64,000 nucleotides of DNA, taken from Paenochrobactrum glaciei (GTDB lineage Bacteria; Pseudomonadota; Alphaproteobacteria; Rhizobiales; Rhizobiaceae). Location: assembly GCF_039522165.1 (NCBI RefSeq), contig NZ_BAAADE010000005.1, positions 1 through 64,000 of the forward strand, in the 5' to 3' direction. Position numbers and translations under genes: made by a program. The notes under the pieces are model-generated. The model saw nothing but the letters and a program-made list of their open reading frames with translations, was not told the DNA's origin and did no database searches. Each line of letters starts with the position of its first letter. Position 1 is the stretch's first letter. Positions 51,346-60,609 of the stretch are shown one piece after another.

Positions 51346-52874
51346 TGGACATCCGCGCCGCGGAAATTTCCGCAATCCTGAAAGAGCAAATCAAGAACTT
51401 TGGCAAGGAGGCTGAGGTCTCCGAAGTCGGTCAGGTTCTGTCCGTCGGTGACGGTATTGCACGCGTCTACGGTCTGGACAATGTTCAGGCCGGTGAAATG
51501 GTCGAATTCCCTGGTGGCATTCGCGGCATGGCGCTCAACCTTGAAAGCGACAATGTCGGTGTTGTTATCTTCGGATCCGACCGTGACATCAAGGAAGGCG
51601 ATACTGTTAAGCGTACGGGCGCGATCGTTGACGTACCGGTTGGTCCGGGTCTTCTTGGTCGTGTTGTTGACGCTCTTGGTAATCCAATCGATGGTAAAGG
51701 TCCGATTGTTGCGACCGAACGCCGTCGTGTTGACGTTAAAGCTCCTGGTATCATCCCGCGTAAGTCGGTGCATGAGCCAATGTCGACCGGTCTGAAGGCG
51801 ATTGACGCCCTTATCCCTGTTGGTCGTGGTCAGCGCGAGCTGGTCATTGGTGACCGTCAGACAGGTAAAACCGCTATCATTCTCGACAGCTTCCTTAACC
51901 AGAAGCCGATCCATGATAATGGTCCGGACAAAGATAAACTGTTCTGCATTTACGTAGCTGTTGGTCAGAAGCGTTCAACTGTTGCCCAGTTTGTTAAAGT
52001 TCTCGAAGAACGCGGCGCACTGGAATATTCGGTTGTGATCGCAGCGACTGCTTCTGATCCTGCACCGATGCAGTTCCTTGCACCATTTGCAGGTTGCGCT
52101 ATCGGTGAATATTTCCGTGACAACGGCCAGCACGCTCTGATCGGTTATGATGACCTTTCCAAGCAGGCTGTTGCTTACCGTCAGATGTCCCTGTTGCTGC
52201 GTCGTCCTCCGGGCCGTGAAGCATATCCTGGTGACGTTTTCTATCTGCACTCACGTCTGCTTGAGCGCGCTGCAAAGCTGAATGATGAAAACGGTGCCGG
52301 TTCTTTGACTGCTCTGCCAGTTATTGAAACACAGGGTAACGACGTTTCTGCCTTTATTCCGACCAACGTGATTTCGATTACTGATGGTCAGATCTTCTTG
52401 GAAACGAACCTGTTCTACCAGGGTATCCGTCCTGCTGTGAACGTAGGTCTGTCTGTTTCCCGCGTTGGTTCTGCGGCCCAGGTCAAAGCGATGAAACAGG
52501 TTGCCGGCTCCATTAAAGGTGAGCTCGCACAGTACCGCGAAATGGCAGCATTCGCCCAGTTCGGTTCCGATCTTGATGCTGCAACCCAGCGTCTTTTGAA
52601 CCGTGGTGCACGTCTGACCGAACTTCTGAAGCAGCCGCAGTTCTCGCCGCTGAAAACAGAAGAACAGGTTGCAGTGATTTATGCCGGTGTTAACGGCTAT
52701 CTCGATGCAATTGCTGTTAATCAGGTTGGCAAATTCGAACAGGGTCTTCTGTCCTCACTGCGCACCGAGCACAAAGATGTGCTTGAAGCGATCCGTGATG
52801 AGAAAGCTCTTACCGATGACATCAAGGCAAAGCTCAAGGCAGCGGTTGACGCTTACGCCAAGTCCTTTGCTTGA
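51345..52874 (+). CDS. atpA: ATP synthase F1 alpha subunit
   Basis: 509 aa. P-loop GDRQTGKTAI about 169-178, RSTVAQF and the alpha-type signature PAVNVGLSVSRVGSAAQ. Non-catalytic nucleotide-binding subunit of F1, at the cytoplasmic face of the inner membrane. Confidence 0.98.
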   Translation: MDIRAAEISAILKEQIKNFGKEAEVSEVGQVLSVGDGIARVYGLDNVQAGEMVEFPGGIRGMALNLESDNVGVVIFGSDRDIKEGDTVKRTGAIVDVPVGPGLLGRVVDALGNPIDGKGPIVATERRRVDVKAPGIIPRKSVHEPMSTGLKAIDALIPVGRGQRELVIGDRQTGKTAIILDSFLNQKPIHDNGPDKDKLFCIYVAVGQKRSTVAQFVKVLEERGALEYSVVIAATASDPAPMQFLAPFAGCAIGEYFRDNGQHALIGYDDLSKQAVAYRQMSLLLRRPPGREAYPGDVFYLHSRLLERAAKLNDENGAGSLTALPVIETQGNDVSAFIPTNVISITDGQIFLETNLFYQGIRPAVNVGLSVSRVGSAAQVKAMKQVAGSIKGELAQYREMAAFAQFGSDLDAATQRLLNRGARLTELLKQPQFSPLKTEEQVAVIYAGVNGYLDAIAVNQVGKFEQGLLSSLRTEHKDVLEAIRDEKALTDDIKAKLKAAVDAYAKSFA

Positions 52875-52895
52875 ACTTTGTGACGGGATGAACGG

Positions 52896-53774
52896 ATGCC
52901 TTCACTAAAGGATCTGAGAAACCGTATCGCCTCGGTCAAGGCGACGCAGAAAATTACCAAAGCGATGCAAATGGTCGCTGCGGCTAAACTGCGCCGTGCC
53001 CAGGAAGCAGCGGAAGCAGCCCGCCCTTACTCACAGCGTATGAGTGCCGTTTTGGCAAACATTGCTGAGAATGTAAGCGGTGATGATGCTCCGCAGCTGA
53101 TGACCGGAACCGGAAAGGACGACGTGCATTTGCTCGTCGTCGCTACGGCGGAACGAGGCCTTTGCGGTGGCTTTAACTCACAGATCGCACGTCATGCGCG
53201 CGATCATGCAAGAAAGCTCCTTAGCCAGGGCAAAACGGTCAAGATTTTGACAGTGGGTAAAAAAGGCGCGGATATTCTGCGTCGTGAATTTGCTGCCAAC
53301 ATTATCGACCATGTCAATCTGCGCGAAGTCAAACAGCTTGCTTTCATCCATGCGGACGATATCGGCCACAAGGTCATCAAGCTGTTTGAAGAAGGTGCGT
53401 TTGACGTTTGCACACTGTTCTATTCTGAATTCAAGTCGGTCATCGCTCAGGTGCCAACTGCATTGCAGCTCATTCCGGCCTCTGCGCCGCAGAGCAGCGA
53501 AGCGACCGGTTCCGATGGCGCGATTTATGAATACGAACCTGATCCTGCGGCTATCCTCAGCACGCTGATCCCGCGTAATATTTCGGTCCAGATTTTCCGT
53601 GCATTGCTGGAAAATGTGGCGGGCGAAATGGGCGCGAAGATGAGTGCTATGGATAATGCGACGCGTAATGCCGGTGATATGATCAACAAATTGTCGATCA
53701 CATATAACCGTCAGCGTCAGGCCCAGATCACTAAGGAACTGATCGAAATCATTTCGGGCGCGGAAGCGCTCTAA
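52896..53774 (+). CDS. atpG: ATP synthase F1 gamma subunit
   Basis: 292 aa rotor shaft subunit: N-terminal coiled-coil helix MPSLKDLRNRIASVKATQKI and C-terminal SAMDNATRNAGDMINKLSIT and RQAQITKELIEIISGAEAL, both highly conserved. 21 nt after atpA. Confidence 0.97.
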   Translation: MPSLKDLRNRIASVKATQKITKAMQMVAAAKLRRAQEAAEAARPYSQRMSAVLANIAENVSGDDAPQLMTGTGKDDVHLLVVATAERGLCGGFNSQIARHARDHARKLLSQGKTVKILTVGKKGADILRREFAANIIDHVNLREVKQLAFIHADDIGHKVIKLFEEGAFDVCTLFYSEFKSVIAQVPTALQLIPASAPQSSEATGSDGAIYEYEPDPAAILSTLIPRNISVQIFRALLENVAGEMGAKMSAMDNATRNAGDMINKLSITYNRQRQAQITKELIEIISGAEAL

Positions 53775-53791
53775 TCGGAAGGTAAGGATCG

Positions 53792-55330
53792 ATGGCTAAA
53801 GCAGCGACCCCGAAAACTACCGCCGCAGCAAAGGCGGCGCCGGAAGATAAGGCGGCCAAGGCTCCGGCTAAGGCTTCTGCCAAGTCTACCGCAACGAAAG
53901 CAGCCGCCACTGGTGCTGTCGGACGTATCAAGCAGGTGATTGGTGCGGTTGTTGACGTTCAGTTCGAAGATGGTCAGCTGCCGCTGATTCTCAACGCGCT
54001 GGAAACAGATAACCTCGGTGCCCGTCTCGTGCTTGAAGTTGCACAGCACTTGGGCGAAAACACTGTTCGTACCATTGCGATGGACTCGACAGAAGGTCTC
54101 GTCCGCGGACAGCAGGTAACCGACACCGGTGCACCTATTATGGTTCCGGTTGGTGAAGAAACACTCGGCCGTATCATGAACGTGATCGGTGAGCCTGTTG
54201 ACGAAGCCGGCCCGATTAAAACAGTTGCACGTCGTGCAATTCACCAGGAAGCGCCTGAATATATCGAACAGTCGACAGAATCCGAGATTCTCGTCACCGG
54301 TATTAAGGTTGTTGACCTGTTGGCGCCATACGCCAAGGGTGGTAAAATTGGTCTCTTCGGTGGTGCCGGCGTTGGTAAAACCGTTCTGATCATGGAATTG
54401 ATCAACAACGTGGCTAAAGCCCACGGTGGTTACTCTGTATTCGCTGGTGTTGGTGAGCGTACCCGTGAAGGGAACGACCTTTACCACGAAATGATCGAAT
54501 CCGGCGTGAACAAGATGGGTGGCGGTGAAGGTTCCAAAGCTGCACTCGTTTACGGTCAGATGAACGAACCACCGGGTGCTCGTGCACGTGTTGCTCTCTC
54601 CGGTTTGACAATTGCGGAAAACTTCCGTGATGAAGGTCAGGACGTTCTGTTCTTCGTGGACAACATCTTCCGCTTCACACAGGCTGGTTCCGAAGTGTCG
54701 GCGCTGTTGGGTCGTATTCCTTCTGCTGTTGGTTATCAGCCAACACTGGCAACTGACATGGGTCAGATGCAGGAACGCATTACCACAACAACCAAGGGTT
54801 CGATTACCTCCGTTCAGGCGATTTACGTCCCTGCGGATGACTTGACCGACCCTGCACCGGCAACATCCTTTGCGCATTTGGATGCAACGACCGTTCTTAA
54901 CCGTTCGATCGCTGAAAAGGGTATTTACCCTGCTGTTGATCCGCTCGATTCAACTTCCCGTATGCTTGACCCAATGATCGTTGGTGAAGAGCATTATGAA
55001 GTTGCTCGTCAGGTTCAGTCCATCCTGCAGCGCTACAAGTCCCTTCAGGACATCATCGCCATTCTTGGTATGGATGAATTGTCTGAAGAAGATAAGCTGA
55101 CCGTTGCGCGCGCTCGTAAGATCGAACGCTTCCTCAGCCAGCCATTCTTCGTGGCTGAAATCTTCACCGGTTCTCCTGGTAAGCTGGTTGATCTTGCTGA
55201 CACCATCAAAGGCTTTAAAGGCCTTTGCGCAGGTGATTACGATCACCTCCCAGAACCTGCTTTCTATATGGTCGGATCTATTGAAGAAGCGATCGAAAAA
55301 GCAGAGCGTATGGCAGCAGAAGCAGCCTAA
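53792..55330 (+). CDS. atpD: ATP synthase F1 beta subunit
   Basis: Catalytic subunit, 512 aa, with P-loop GGAGVGKTVL, GERTREGNDLY and the final DYDHLPEPAFYMVGSIEEA. An Ala/Lys/Thr-rich extension of about 45 residues precedes the core, which starts at GRIKQVIGAVVDVQF; Brucella-type beta subunits share this feature. Confidence 0.98.
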   Translation: MAKAATPKTTAAAKAAPEDKAAKAPAKASAKSTATKAAATGAVGRIKQVIGAVVDVQFEDGQLPLILNALETDNLGARLVLEVAQHLGENTVRTIAMDSTEGLVRGQQVTDTGAPIMVPVGEETLGRIMNVIGEPVDEAGPIKTVARRAIHQEAPEYIEQSTESEILVTGIKVVDLLAPYAKGGKIGLFGGAGVGKTVLIMELINNVAKAHGGYSVFAGVGERTREGNDLYHEMIESGVNKMGGGEGSKAALVYGQMNEPPGARARVALSGLTIAENFRDEGQDVLFFVDNIFRFTQAGSEVSALLGRIPSAVGYQPTLATDMGQMQERITTTTKGSITSVQAIYVPADDLTDPAPATSFAHLDATTVLNRSIAEKGIYPAVDPLDSTSRMLDPMIVGEEHYEVARQVQSILQRYKSLQDIIAILGMDELSEEDKLTVARARKIERFLSQPFFVAEIFTGSPGKLVDLADTIKGFKGLCAGDYDHLPEPAFYMVGSIEEAIEKAERMAAEAA

Positions 55331-55336
55331 TAAGTT

Positions 55337-55370
55337 GAAGTCCCGGCAGGTAGCGACCTGCTGGGACTTC
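55337..55370 (+). other. Hairpin between atpD and atpC
   Basis: GAAGTCCCGGCAGGT pairs with ACCTGCTGGGACTTC over 15 positions (one G-U) with an AGCG loop. No T run follows, so it is not a terminator; it more likely protects the atpD mRNA or adjusts the atpC level. Confidence 0.65.
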
Positions 55371-55400
55371 CAGTCTGTTTAGCAATCTGAGTGAGAACCC

Positions 55401-55808
55401 ATGTCTGTAGCTTTCCAATTCGAACTGGTGTCGCCTGAGCGACTTCTGCTTTCGACGCAGGTAACGGAAGTCGTCATTCCGGGCAGCGAAGGCTATTTGA
55501 CCGCGCTTGCCGGACATTCACCGTTGATGACAACAATCATGCCAGGCATTGTCAGTGTTAAAACACCTGATGGCAAAGCTGATTCATATGTTGTTTATGG
55601 TGGTTTTGCTGATATTTCGCCAAATGGCTGTTCTATCTTGGCAGAATCTGCAACGCATATTGACGAATTGGATCGTTCCGATTTGCAGCGTCGCATTGAT
55701 GAAGCGCGTCATTCCTTTGACAACAGTGACAATCATGAACACCGTACCAAGCTGGAAGCCTTCTTGCACCAGCTGATGACTTTGCAGGGCGCAATTCTGC
55801 CAGCATAA
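55401..55808 (+). CDS. atpC: ATP synthase F1 epsilon subunit
   Basis: 135 aa; N-terminal beta sandwich (FELVSPERLLLSTQVTEVVI, GSEGYLTALAGHSPLMTTI) and a C-terminal two-helix part. Inhibitory and coupling subunit of F1. Separated from atpD by 70 nt containing a strong hairpin. Confidence 0.96.
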   Translation: MSVAFQFELVSPERLLLSTQVTEVVIPGSEGYLTALAGHSPLMTTIMPGIVSVKTPDGKADSYVVYGGFADISPNGCSILAESATHIDELDRSDLQRRIDEARHSFDNSDNHEHRTKLEAFLHQLMTLQGAILPA

Positions 55809-55835
55809 GTTCGGTTTCTTGATCTGAAGAGTTTT

Positions 55836-55861
55836 AAAACGGGCGCAAGCCCGTTTTTTTA
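55836..55861 (+). terminator. Terminator of the atp operon
   Basis: AAACGGGC pairs with GCCCGTTT around GCAA, followed by T run. Confidence 0.88.
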
Positions 55862-55911
55862 TTGTCTGAATTGGGAGGAAAGGCGAAAGGGGGAGCGGCG
55901 CTCTTTAACAG

Positions 55912-56058
55912 TTAGTTTTGTTCAACAGAAACACCGTTTTCGTTGATTTTAAGTTCAACGCCGGATGGCTTGGTTTCTTGTTGGTAGGTGTAAATACTGA
56001 AGCCGATAATAATGACGATGAGGGCGCCAAGCAGAAGATAAAGCGTGTTGCGGTTCAT
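55912..56058 (-). CDS. Small one-helix membrane protein, 48 aa
   Basis: MNRNTLYLLLGALIVIIIGF forms one membrane helix, followed by a polar tail (SIYTYQQETKPSGVELKINE). Short proteins of this kind recur in Brucella and rhizobia without known function. ATG at 56058 has AGAGAAA upstream; the longer frame to 56106 is unlikely. Confidence 0.65.
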   Translation of the reverse strand: MNRNTLYLLLGALIVIIIGFSIYTYQQETKPSGVELKINENGVSVEQN

Positions 56059-56302
56059 GTTTTTCTCTCGTGTGAATGGGGGCAAGCAGGTGAAAGATAT
56101 TTTCAACGTTAGAGAATTTGACTGATCAAAACACGATCAGTCAGTTGGTATTAACGACCGGCAAGCTCAATCTTTGTGCTTTAAAAATTATAGAGAGGGT
56201 GAGTTATCTGGGGGCAAGGGACAGCTCACCCTCTCTTGCAACCGGTGATCACTCATTCAGCGCTCACCGGCAAATTTAAACGGTACATTTAAAAGGCTTG
56301 CT

Positions 56303-56611
56303 TTATTTGCGAGCAATCAAACCGACCAGCAGACTGATACCGGCAACAACAGCAAGGGTTGCAATCGGATTTTCCCGTGCAGTTTCTTTGACGATGCGGG
56401 CTTGCTGCGAAACTTTATCTGCTGCCTGTGCGCCACGCTCACGCACAACATCATAAAATTCTGATGCTGTATCTTCAGCTGTAGCGGCAAGGTTTGAGCC
56501 CTTCTTTGAAAGTGATTTAGTCAAAGAAGCGATTTCTTTGCGCATTTCTGTGATCTGCGCTTCTAATGCATCGCGTACTTCTACTGCGGTTTTATCCGTT
56601 GATGATGCCAT
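56303..56611 (-). CDS. DUF883/ElaB-YqjD-like membrane-anchored protein, 102 aa
   Basis: Long amphipathic helix (VRDALEAQITEMRKEIASLT, then TASEFYDVVRERGAQAADKV) ending in a membrane segment (NPIATLAVVAGISLLVGLIARK). This is the ElaB/YgaM/YqjD architecture; such proteins anchor to the inner membrane and bind ribosomes in stationary phase in E. coli. AAGGAG upstream of ATG at 56611. Confidence 0.85.
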   Translation of the reverse strand: MASSTDKTAVEVRDALEAQITEMRKEIASLTKSLSKKGSNLAATAEDTASEFYDVVRERGAQAADKVSQQARIVKETARENPIATLAVVAGISLLVGLIARK

Positions 56612-57011
56612 GTCTAACTCCTTAAAACCTAAATTTACGCATCGCATTAAATCTTCAAAATTCTTTAATGCTGTGAAATGGAAACGTGTCAGCTCAGGAA
56701 TAGTTCCAAGCAGGTGTAGAAAATTTTTCTAAAATGAATTTTCAGCGACTCAATTGTTTAAATTTTTTAAAAACCGGCTCTTTTTGAAAAGGTGAAATGA
56801 AAGTGGAAGTACAATTATTGCGGGTATTAAAAGCAGGAAAACAGCCTTTAGTATCAATTATCTAACCAGATTCGTGGGGAAGTGAGCAATTCTATTAGCC
56901 GAATGTCTGATATGAAAACCGCTTGCATTCCGTAATACAGCGTTTAGTTTTGGTTTTTAGGGATAACAACCAAGCCGTTCAGGGCATAATTATAACGTCC
57001 CGCATAAAATA
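56612..57011. other. 400-bp control region upstream of liv operon
   Basis: AT-rich, no gene. Expected to hold the promoter of the DUF883 gene on the minus strand and of livH on the plus strand; I see no unambiguous boxes or repeats. Confidence 0.5.
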
Positions 57012-57935
57012 ATGGGTGGCTCTTCGATGGAATATTTCCTTCAGCAAGTGATCAATGGGCTTGCGCTCGGTTCGATCTACGGTCTGATCGCCATCGGCTA
57101 TACGATGGTTTATGGCATCATCGGCATGATCAACTTTGCTCATGGTGATGTCTTCATGCTTGGCGCATTTATGGCGCTGATTGTTTTTTTGATTATCACG
57201 ACATTTATCGGTGCTTTGCCTGTCGCATTGGCGCTATTGATCATGATGATTGTAGCAATGTTGCTGACTGGTCTTTGGAGCTGGGCAATTGAGCGGGTAG
57301 CATACCGTCCTTTGCGTGGTTCGTTCCGCTTGGCACCGTTGATTACAGCCATTGGTATGTCGATTGCTTTGTCAAACTTTGTGCAGGTTACGCAAGGCCC
57401 GCGCAATAAAGCGATCCCAAACCTGATTAATGGCTCTTATTCACTCTTTGGCACTGGCGTAACGATCTCTTTAAAGCAGATCGTGGTGGTTGTGGTGACA
57501 GCAGTTCTGCTGACGGCTTTCTGGTATGTGGTTAACCGCACATCGCTTGGCCGCGCACAACGTGCTTGTGAACAAGATCGCAAAATGGCGGCACTGCTCG
57601 GCATTAATGTGGATCGTGTTATTTCGCTAACATTCGTCATGGGTGCGATGCTCGCCGCGGTTGCCGGTACGCTTTATCTGTCATTCTACGGCGTTATTTC
57701 TTTCGCAGACGGCTTTACCCCTGGCGTAAAGGCATTCACCGCAGCGGTTCTTGGCGGTATCGGTTCGCTCCCTGGTGCTGTGGTTGGTGGCTTGCTCATC
57801 GGCCTTATTGAAGCGCTATGGTCGGCATATTTCTCGATCGATTATAAAGATGTCGCGGCATTCTCTATTCTTGCGATCGTGCTGATCTTTATGCCGTCGG
57901 GTATTCTTGGCCGTCCTGAAGTCGAAAAGGTGTAA
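57012..57935 (+). CDS. livH: Branched-chain amino acid ABC permease LivH
   Basis: 307 aa with about eight membrane helices; QQVINGLALGSIYGLIAIGYTM and GIIGMINFAHGDVFMLGAFM are LivH signatures, and GLIEALWSAYFSIDYKDVAAF the C-terminal one. Inner-membrane channel half. Starts the operon livH-livM-livG-livF-DUF6867-braC. Confidence 0.95.
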   Translation: MGGSSMEYFLQQVINGLALGSIYGLIAIGYTMVYGIIGMINFAHGDVFMLGAFMALIVFLIITTFIGALPVALALLIMMIVAMLLTGLWSWAIERVAYRPLRGSFRLAPLITAIGMSIALSNFVQVTQGPRNKAIPNLINGSYSLFGTGVTISLKQIVVVVVTAVLLTAFWYVVNRTSLGRAQRACEQDRKMAALLGINVDRVISLTFVMGAMLAAVAGTLYLSFYGVISFADGFTPGVKAFTAAVLGGIGSLPGAVVGGLLIGLIEALWSAYFSIDYKDVAAFSILAIVLIFMPSGILGRPEVEKV

Positions 57936-57937
57936 TC

Positions 57938-59314
57938 ATGGCGCTACAATCGTCTTCACGTTCGGATTCCGTGTTTGGTAAAGCAATTCGCGAAGGCATC
58001 ATGGCTGGTCTTCTGGCTCTGGGGCTCTTTGTTCTCATCGTCGGCTTTAAAACCGATCAGAATATTAATAACCAACTTATCATCAGCACACGCTGGCCAC
58101 AGCTTTTCACAATTGTCGCTATTGCAGCAGTGGGTCGCTTTTTATTCAAGGCTTTTCTGGAGCCTTGGCTTGATAAGCGCAAAATGGCAAAAGCGGCTCA
58201 GCCTGTAAAAGCGGAAAGCCAGTCTTTTATCCGTAAACACATTGCGCAGATCGGCATTGCAATTCTGCTGATCTATCCTGTGTTCATCGTCAATGTCTTT
58301 GGCATGCAGGGATCACTGAAATGGATCGACAATTTTGGCGTGCAGATCCTGATTTATGTGATGCTGGCTTGGGGGCTGAACATTGTTGTCGGGCTCGCAG
58401 GTCTGCTTGATCTCGGCTATGTCGCTTTCTATGCGGTTGGTGCTTATTCTTATGCATTGATCTCCAGCTATTGGGGCTTGTCCTTCTGGATTTTGCTGCC
58501 GATGGCCGGTATTTTTGCAGCCCTTTGGGGCGTTATTTTAGGCTTTCCGGTTTTGCGTTTGCGCGGTGACTATCTGGCTATCGTGACACTGGCATTTGGT
58601 GAGATTATCCGTCTTGTTTTGATTAACTGGACGGATGTGACCAAAGGTACATTTGGTGTGTCAGGCATTGCCAAAGCAACCTTCTTCGGCATTCCGTTTA
58701 ATGCAACACCTAATGGTTTTGCGGCAACCTTCGGCATGTCCTTCTCGGCAGCGCATTACAAAATCTTCCTCTATTATGTCATCCTGTTCTTGGCACTGCT
58801 GACAGCATGGGTGACGATCAGAATGCGTCGCATGCCGGTTGGCCGTGCATGGGAAGCATTGCGTGAAGATGAAATTGCTTGCCGCTCACTGGGTATCAAT
58901 ACAACCACAACCAAGCTCACTGCTTTTGCAACCGGTGCGATGTTTGGTGGTTTTGCAGGCTCCTTCTTTGCTGCACGTCAGGGCTTTGTCAGTCCGGAAT
59001 CGTTTGTCTTCTTGGAATCGGCCGTCATTCTGGCAATTGTGGTTCTGGGTGGTATGGGCTCGCTCATGGGCATTGCGGTGGCTGCCATTGTGATGATTGG
59101 CGGCACGGAAATCTTGCGTGATATGACCTTCCTGAAAGCCATTTTCGGACCCGATTTCACACCGGAACTTTATCGTATGCTGATCTTCGGTCTGGCGATG
59201 GTTGTGATGATGGTTTGGAAACCGCGCGGCTTTGTCGGCAAACGAGAACCAAGCGCATTTCTGCACGGTAAAAAAATGGTGTCAGGTGCCTTTACTAAGG
59301 AAGGGCATGGCTAA
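57938..59314 (+). CDS. livM: Branched-chain amino acid ABC permease LivM
   Basis: 458 aa, about 100 longer at the N-terminus than the permease core, with two extra predicted helices (residues 18-40 and 55-75), as in other LivM of the E. coli type. Core signatures: GLAGLLDLGYVAFYAVGAYS, LRLRGDYLAIVTLAFGEIIR, and GRAWEALREDEIACRSLGIN. The stop overlaps the livG start by one base. Confidence 0.95.
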   Translation: MALQSSSRSDSVFGKAIREGIMAGLLALGLFVLIVGFKTDQNINNQLIISTRWPQLFTIVAIAAVGRFLFKAFLEPWLDKRKMAKAAQPVKAESQSFIRKHIAQIGIAILLIYPVFIVNVFGMQGSLKWIDNFGVQILIYVMLAWGLNIVVGLAGLLDLGYVAFYAVGAYSYALISSYWGLSFWILLPMAGIFAALWGVILGFPVLRLRGDYLAIVTLAFGEIIRLVLINWTDVTKGTFGVSGIAKATFFGIPFNATPNGFAATFGMSFSAAHYKIFLYYVILFLALLTAWVTIRMRRMPVGRAWEALREDEIACRSLGINTTTTKLTAFATGAMFGGFAGSFFAARQGFVSPESFVFLESAVILAIVVLGGMGSLMGIAVAAIVMIGGTEILRDMTFLKAIFGPDFTPELYRMLIFGLAMVVMMVWKPRGFVGKREPSAFLHGKKMVSGAFTKEGHG

Positions 59315-60609
59315 TGGCGGAAGCAAATATGATGTCTACCAACAAAACCGGAGATGATATTCTCAAGGTAGAACATTTATCCATGCGTTTTGGCGGGCTG
59401 GTTGCAATCAATGACCTGTCTTTTAATGTAAAGCGTGGTGAAATTACTGCGATTATCGGCCCGAACGGGGCCGGTAAAACCACCGTGTTCAACTGCATTA
59501 CCGGTTTTTACAAACCAACCGGTGGCATGTTGACCATGACGCGCAAATCCGGTGAGCAGTTTTTACTGGAACGTCTGCCTGATTTTAAAATCACGCAGAA
59601 AGCGCATGTGGCGCGAACCTTCCAGAATATTCGTTTGTTTACCGGACTGACCGTTTTGGAAAACTTGCTGGTTGCACAGCATAACAAGCTGATGCGCTCG
59701 TCAGGTTACACAATCCTCGGTCTTTTGGGGCTGCCTGCATATAAACATGCGGCCAAGGAAGCGATTGTGAAAGCCACCCGCTGGCTTGAGAAAATCGATC
59801 TGATTGATCGTGCGGATGATCCGGCCGGTGATCTGCCCTATGGTGATCAGCGTCGCTTGGAAATTGCCCGTGCCATGTGCACAGAGCCGGAAATGCTCTG
59901 TCTCGATGAGCCGGCAGCAGGTCTGAACCCGCGTGAATCGGCAGAACTCAACAAGCTGTTGCTGGATATTAAAAACGAAACCGGCACCTCTATCCTGCTC
60001 ATTGAGCATGATATGTCGGTGGTGATGGAAATATCCGACCACGTTATCGTGCTTGAATACGGCACCAAGATTTCTGATGGCTCACCGGAATTTGTCCGTG
60101 ATGATCCAAAGGTGATTGCGGCCTATCTGGGTGTTGATGATGATGAAGTTGCAGAGCTGATTGAAGACGCCCCGGCAAGCAGCGATGCGGCGGATTTTGT
60201 CACAGTTGCTTTGGCCAAGGAAGCTTTGGCTGAGCAAGGTGATGAGGCTGCCAAAGAGCAAATCGCGGCAAGCTTTATGCCTAAAGGCGCTTTGCAGGCA
60301 CCGCGTGGCGACGCACCGGATAATCTGACCCTGATCAAAGGGGTTGGTGCCGTCAATGAAGAGAAACTTCATAAACACGGTATTTTCCACTTCGACCAGA
60401 TCGCGGCATGGACGCAAGCAGACATTGCTGAGTTCGATGAATTCCTCGCCTTCGGTGGCCGGATTGAGCGTGAAGATTGGGTGGGGCAGGCAAAATTACT
60501 GGCTGCCGGACAGGGTACGGAGTTTTCAAAGCGGGTTGAAGCAGGAGATGTTCCGACCAGCCATCAAACCTCGGCCAGTCATAAAAATCCGGCTGAAGGG
60601 GATCAATAA
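59314..60609 (+). CDS. livG: LivG ATPase with C-terminal helix-hairpin-helix-like domain, 431 aa
   Basis: Residues 1 to about 275 are a normal LivG ABC ATPase: Walker A GPNGAGKTT, signature LPYGDQRRLEIARA, Walker B LCLDEPAAGLNP, and LIEHDMSVV. Residues about 276-335 are an acidic/Ala-rich linker, and 336-399 (DNLTLIKGVGAVNEEKLHKH, GIFHFDQIAAW, GGRIEREDWVGQAKLLAAG) match the HhH-type module found at the end of alphaproteobacterial NuoE and some L21 proteins. LivG normally has about 255 residues, so this is a domain fusion; its role is unknown. The frame is continuous to the livF start. Confidence 0.93.
   Translation: MAEANMMSTNKTGDDILKVEHLSMRFGGLVAINDLSFNVKRGEITAIIGPNGAGKTTVFNCITGFYKPTGGMLTMTRKSGEQFLLERLPDFKITQKAHVARTFQNIRLFTGLTVLENLLVAQHNKLMRSSGYTILGLLGLPAYKHAAKEAIVKATRWLEKIDLIDRADDPAGDLPYGDQRRLEIARAMCTEPEMLCLDEPAAGLNPRESAELNKLLLDIKNETGTSILLIEHDMSVVMEISDHVIVLEYGTKISDGSPEFVRDDPKVIAAYLGVDDDEVAELIEDAPASSDAADFVTVALAKEALAEQGDEAAKEQIAASFMPKGALQAPRGDAPDNLTLIKGVGAVNEEKLHKHGIFHFDQIAAWTQADIAEFDEFLAFGGRIEREDWVGQAKLLAAGQGTEFSKRVEAGDVPTSHQTSASHKNPAEGDQ

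Noticed and set aside
51147..51914. 255-aa open frame antisense to atpH/atpA
   Set aside because: Lies over two certain genes and has no protein-like features.
53771..54877. 368-aa open frame antisense to atpD
   Set aside because: Shadow of a highly expressed gene with biased codons; Cys/Asn/Thr-rich nonsense composition.
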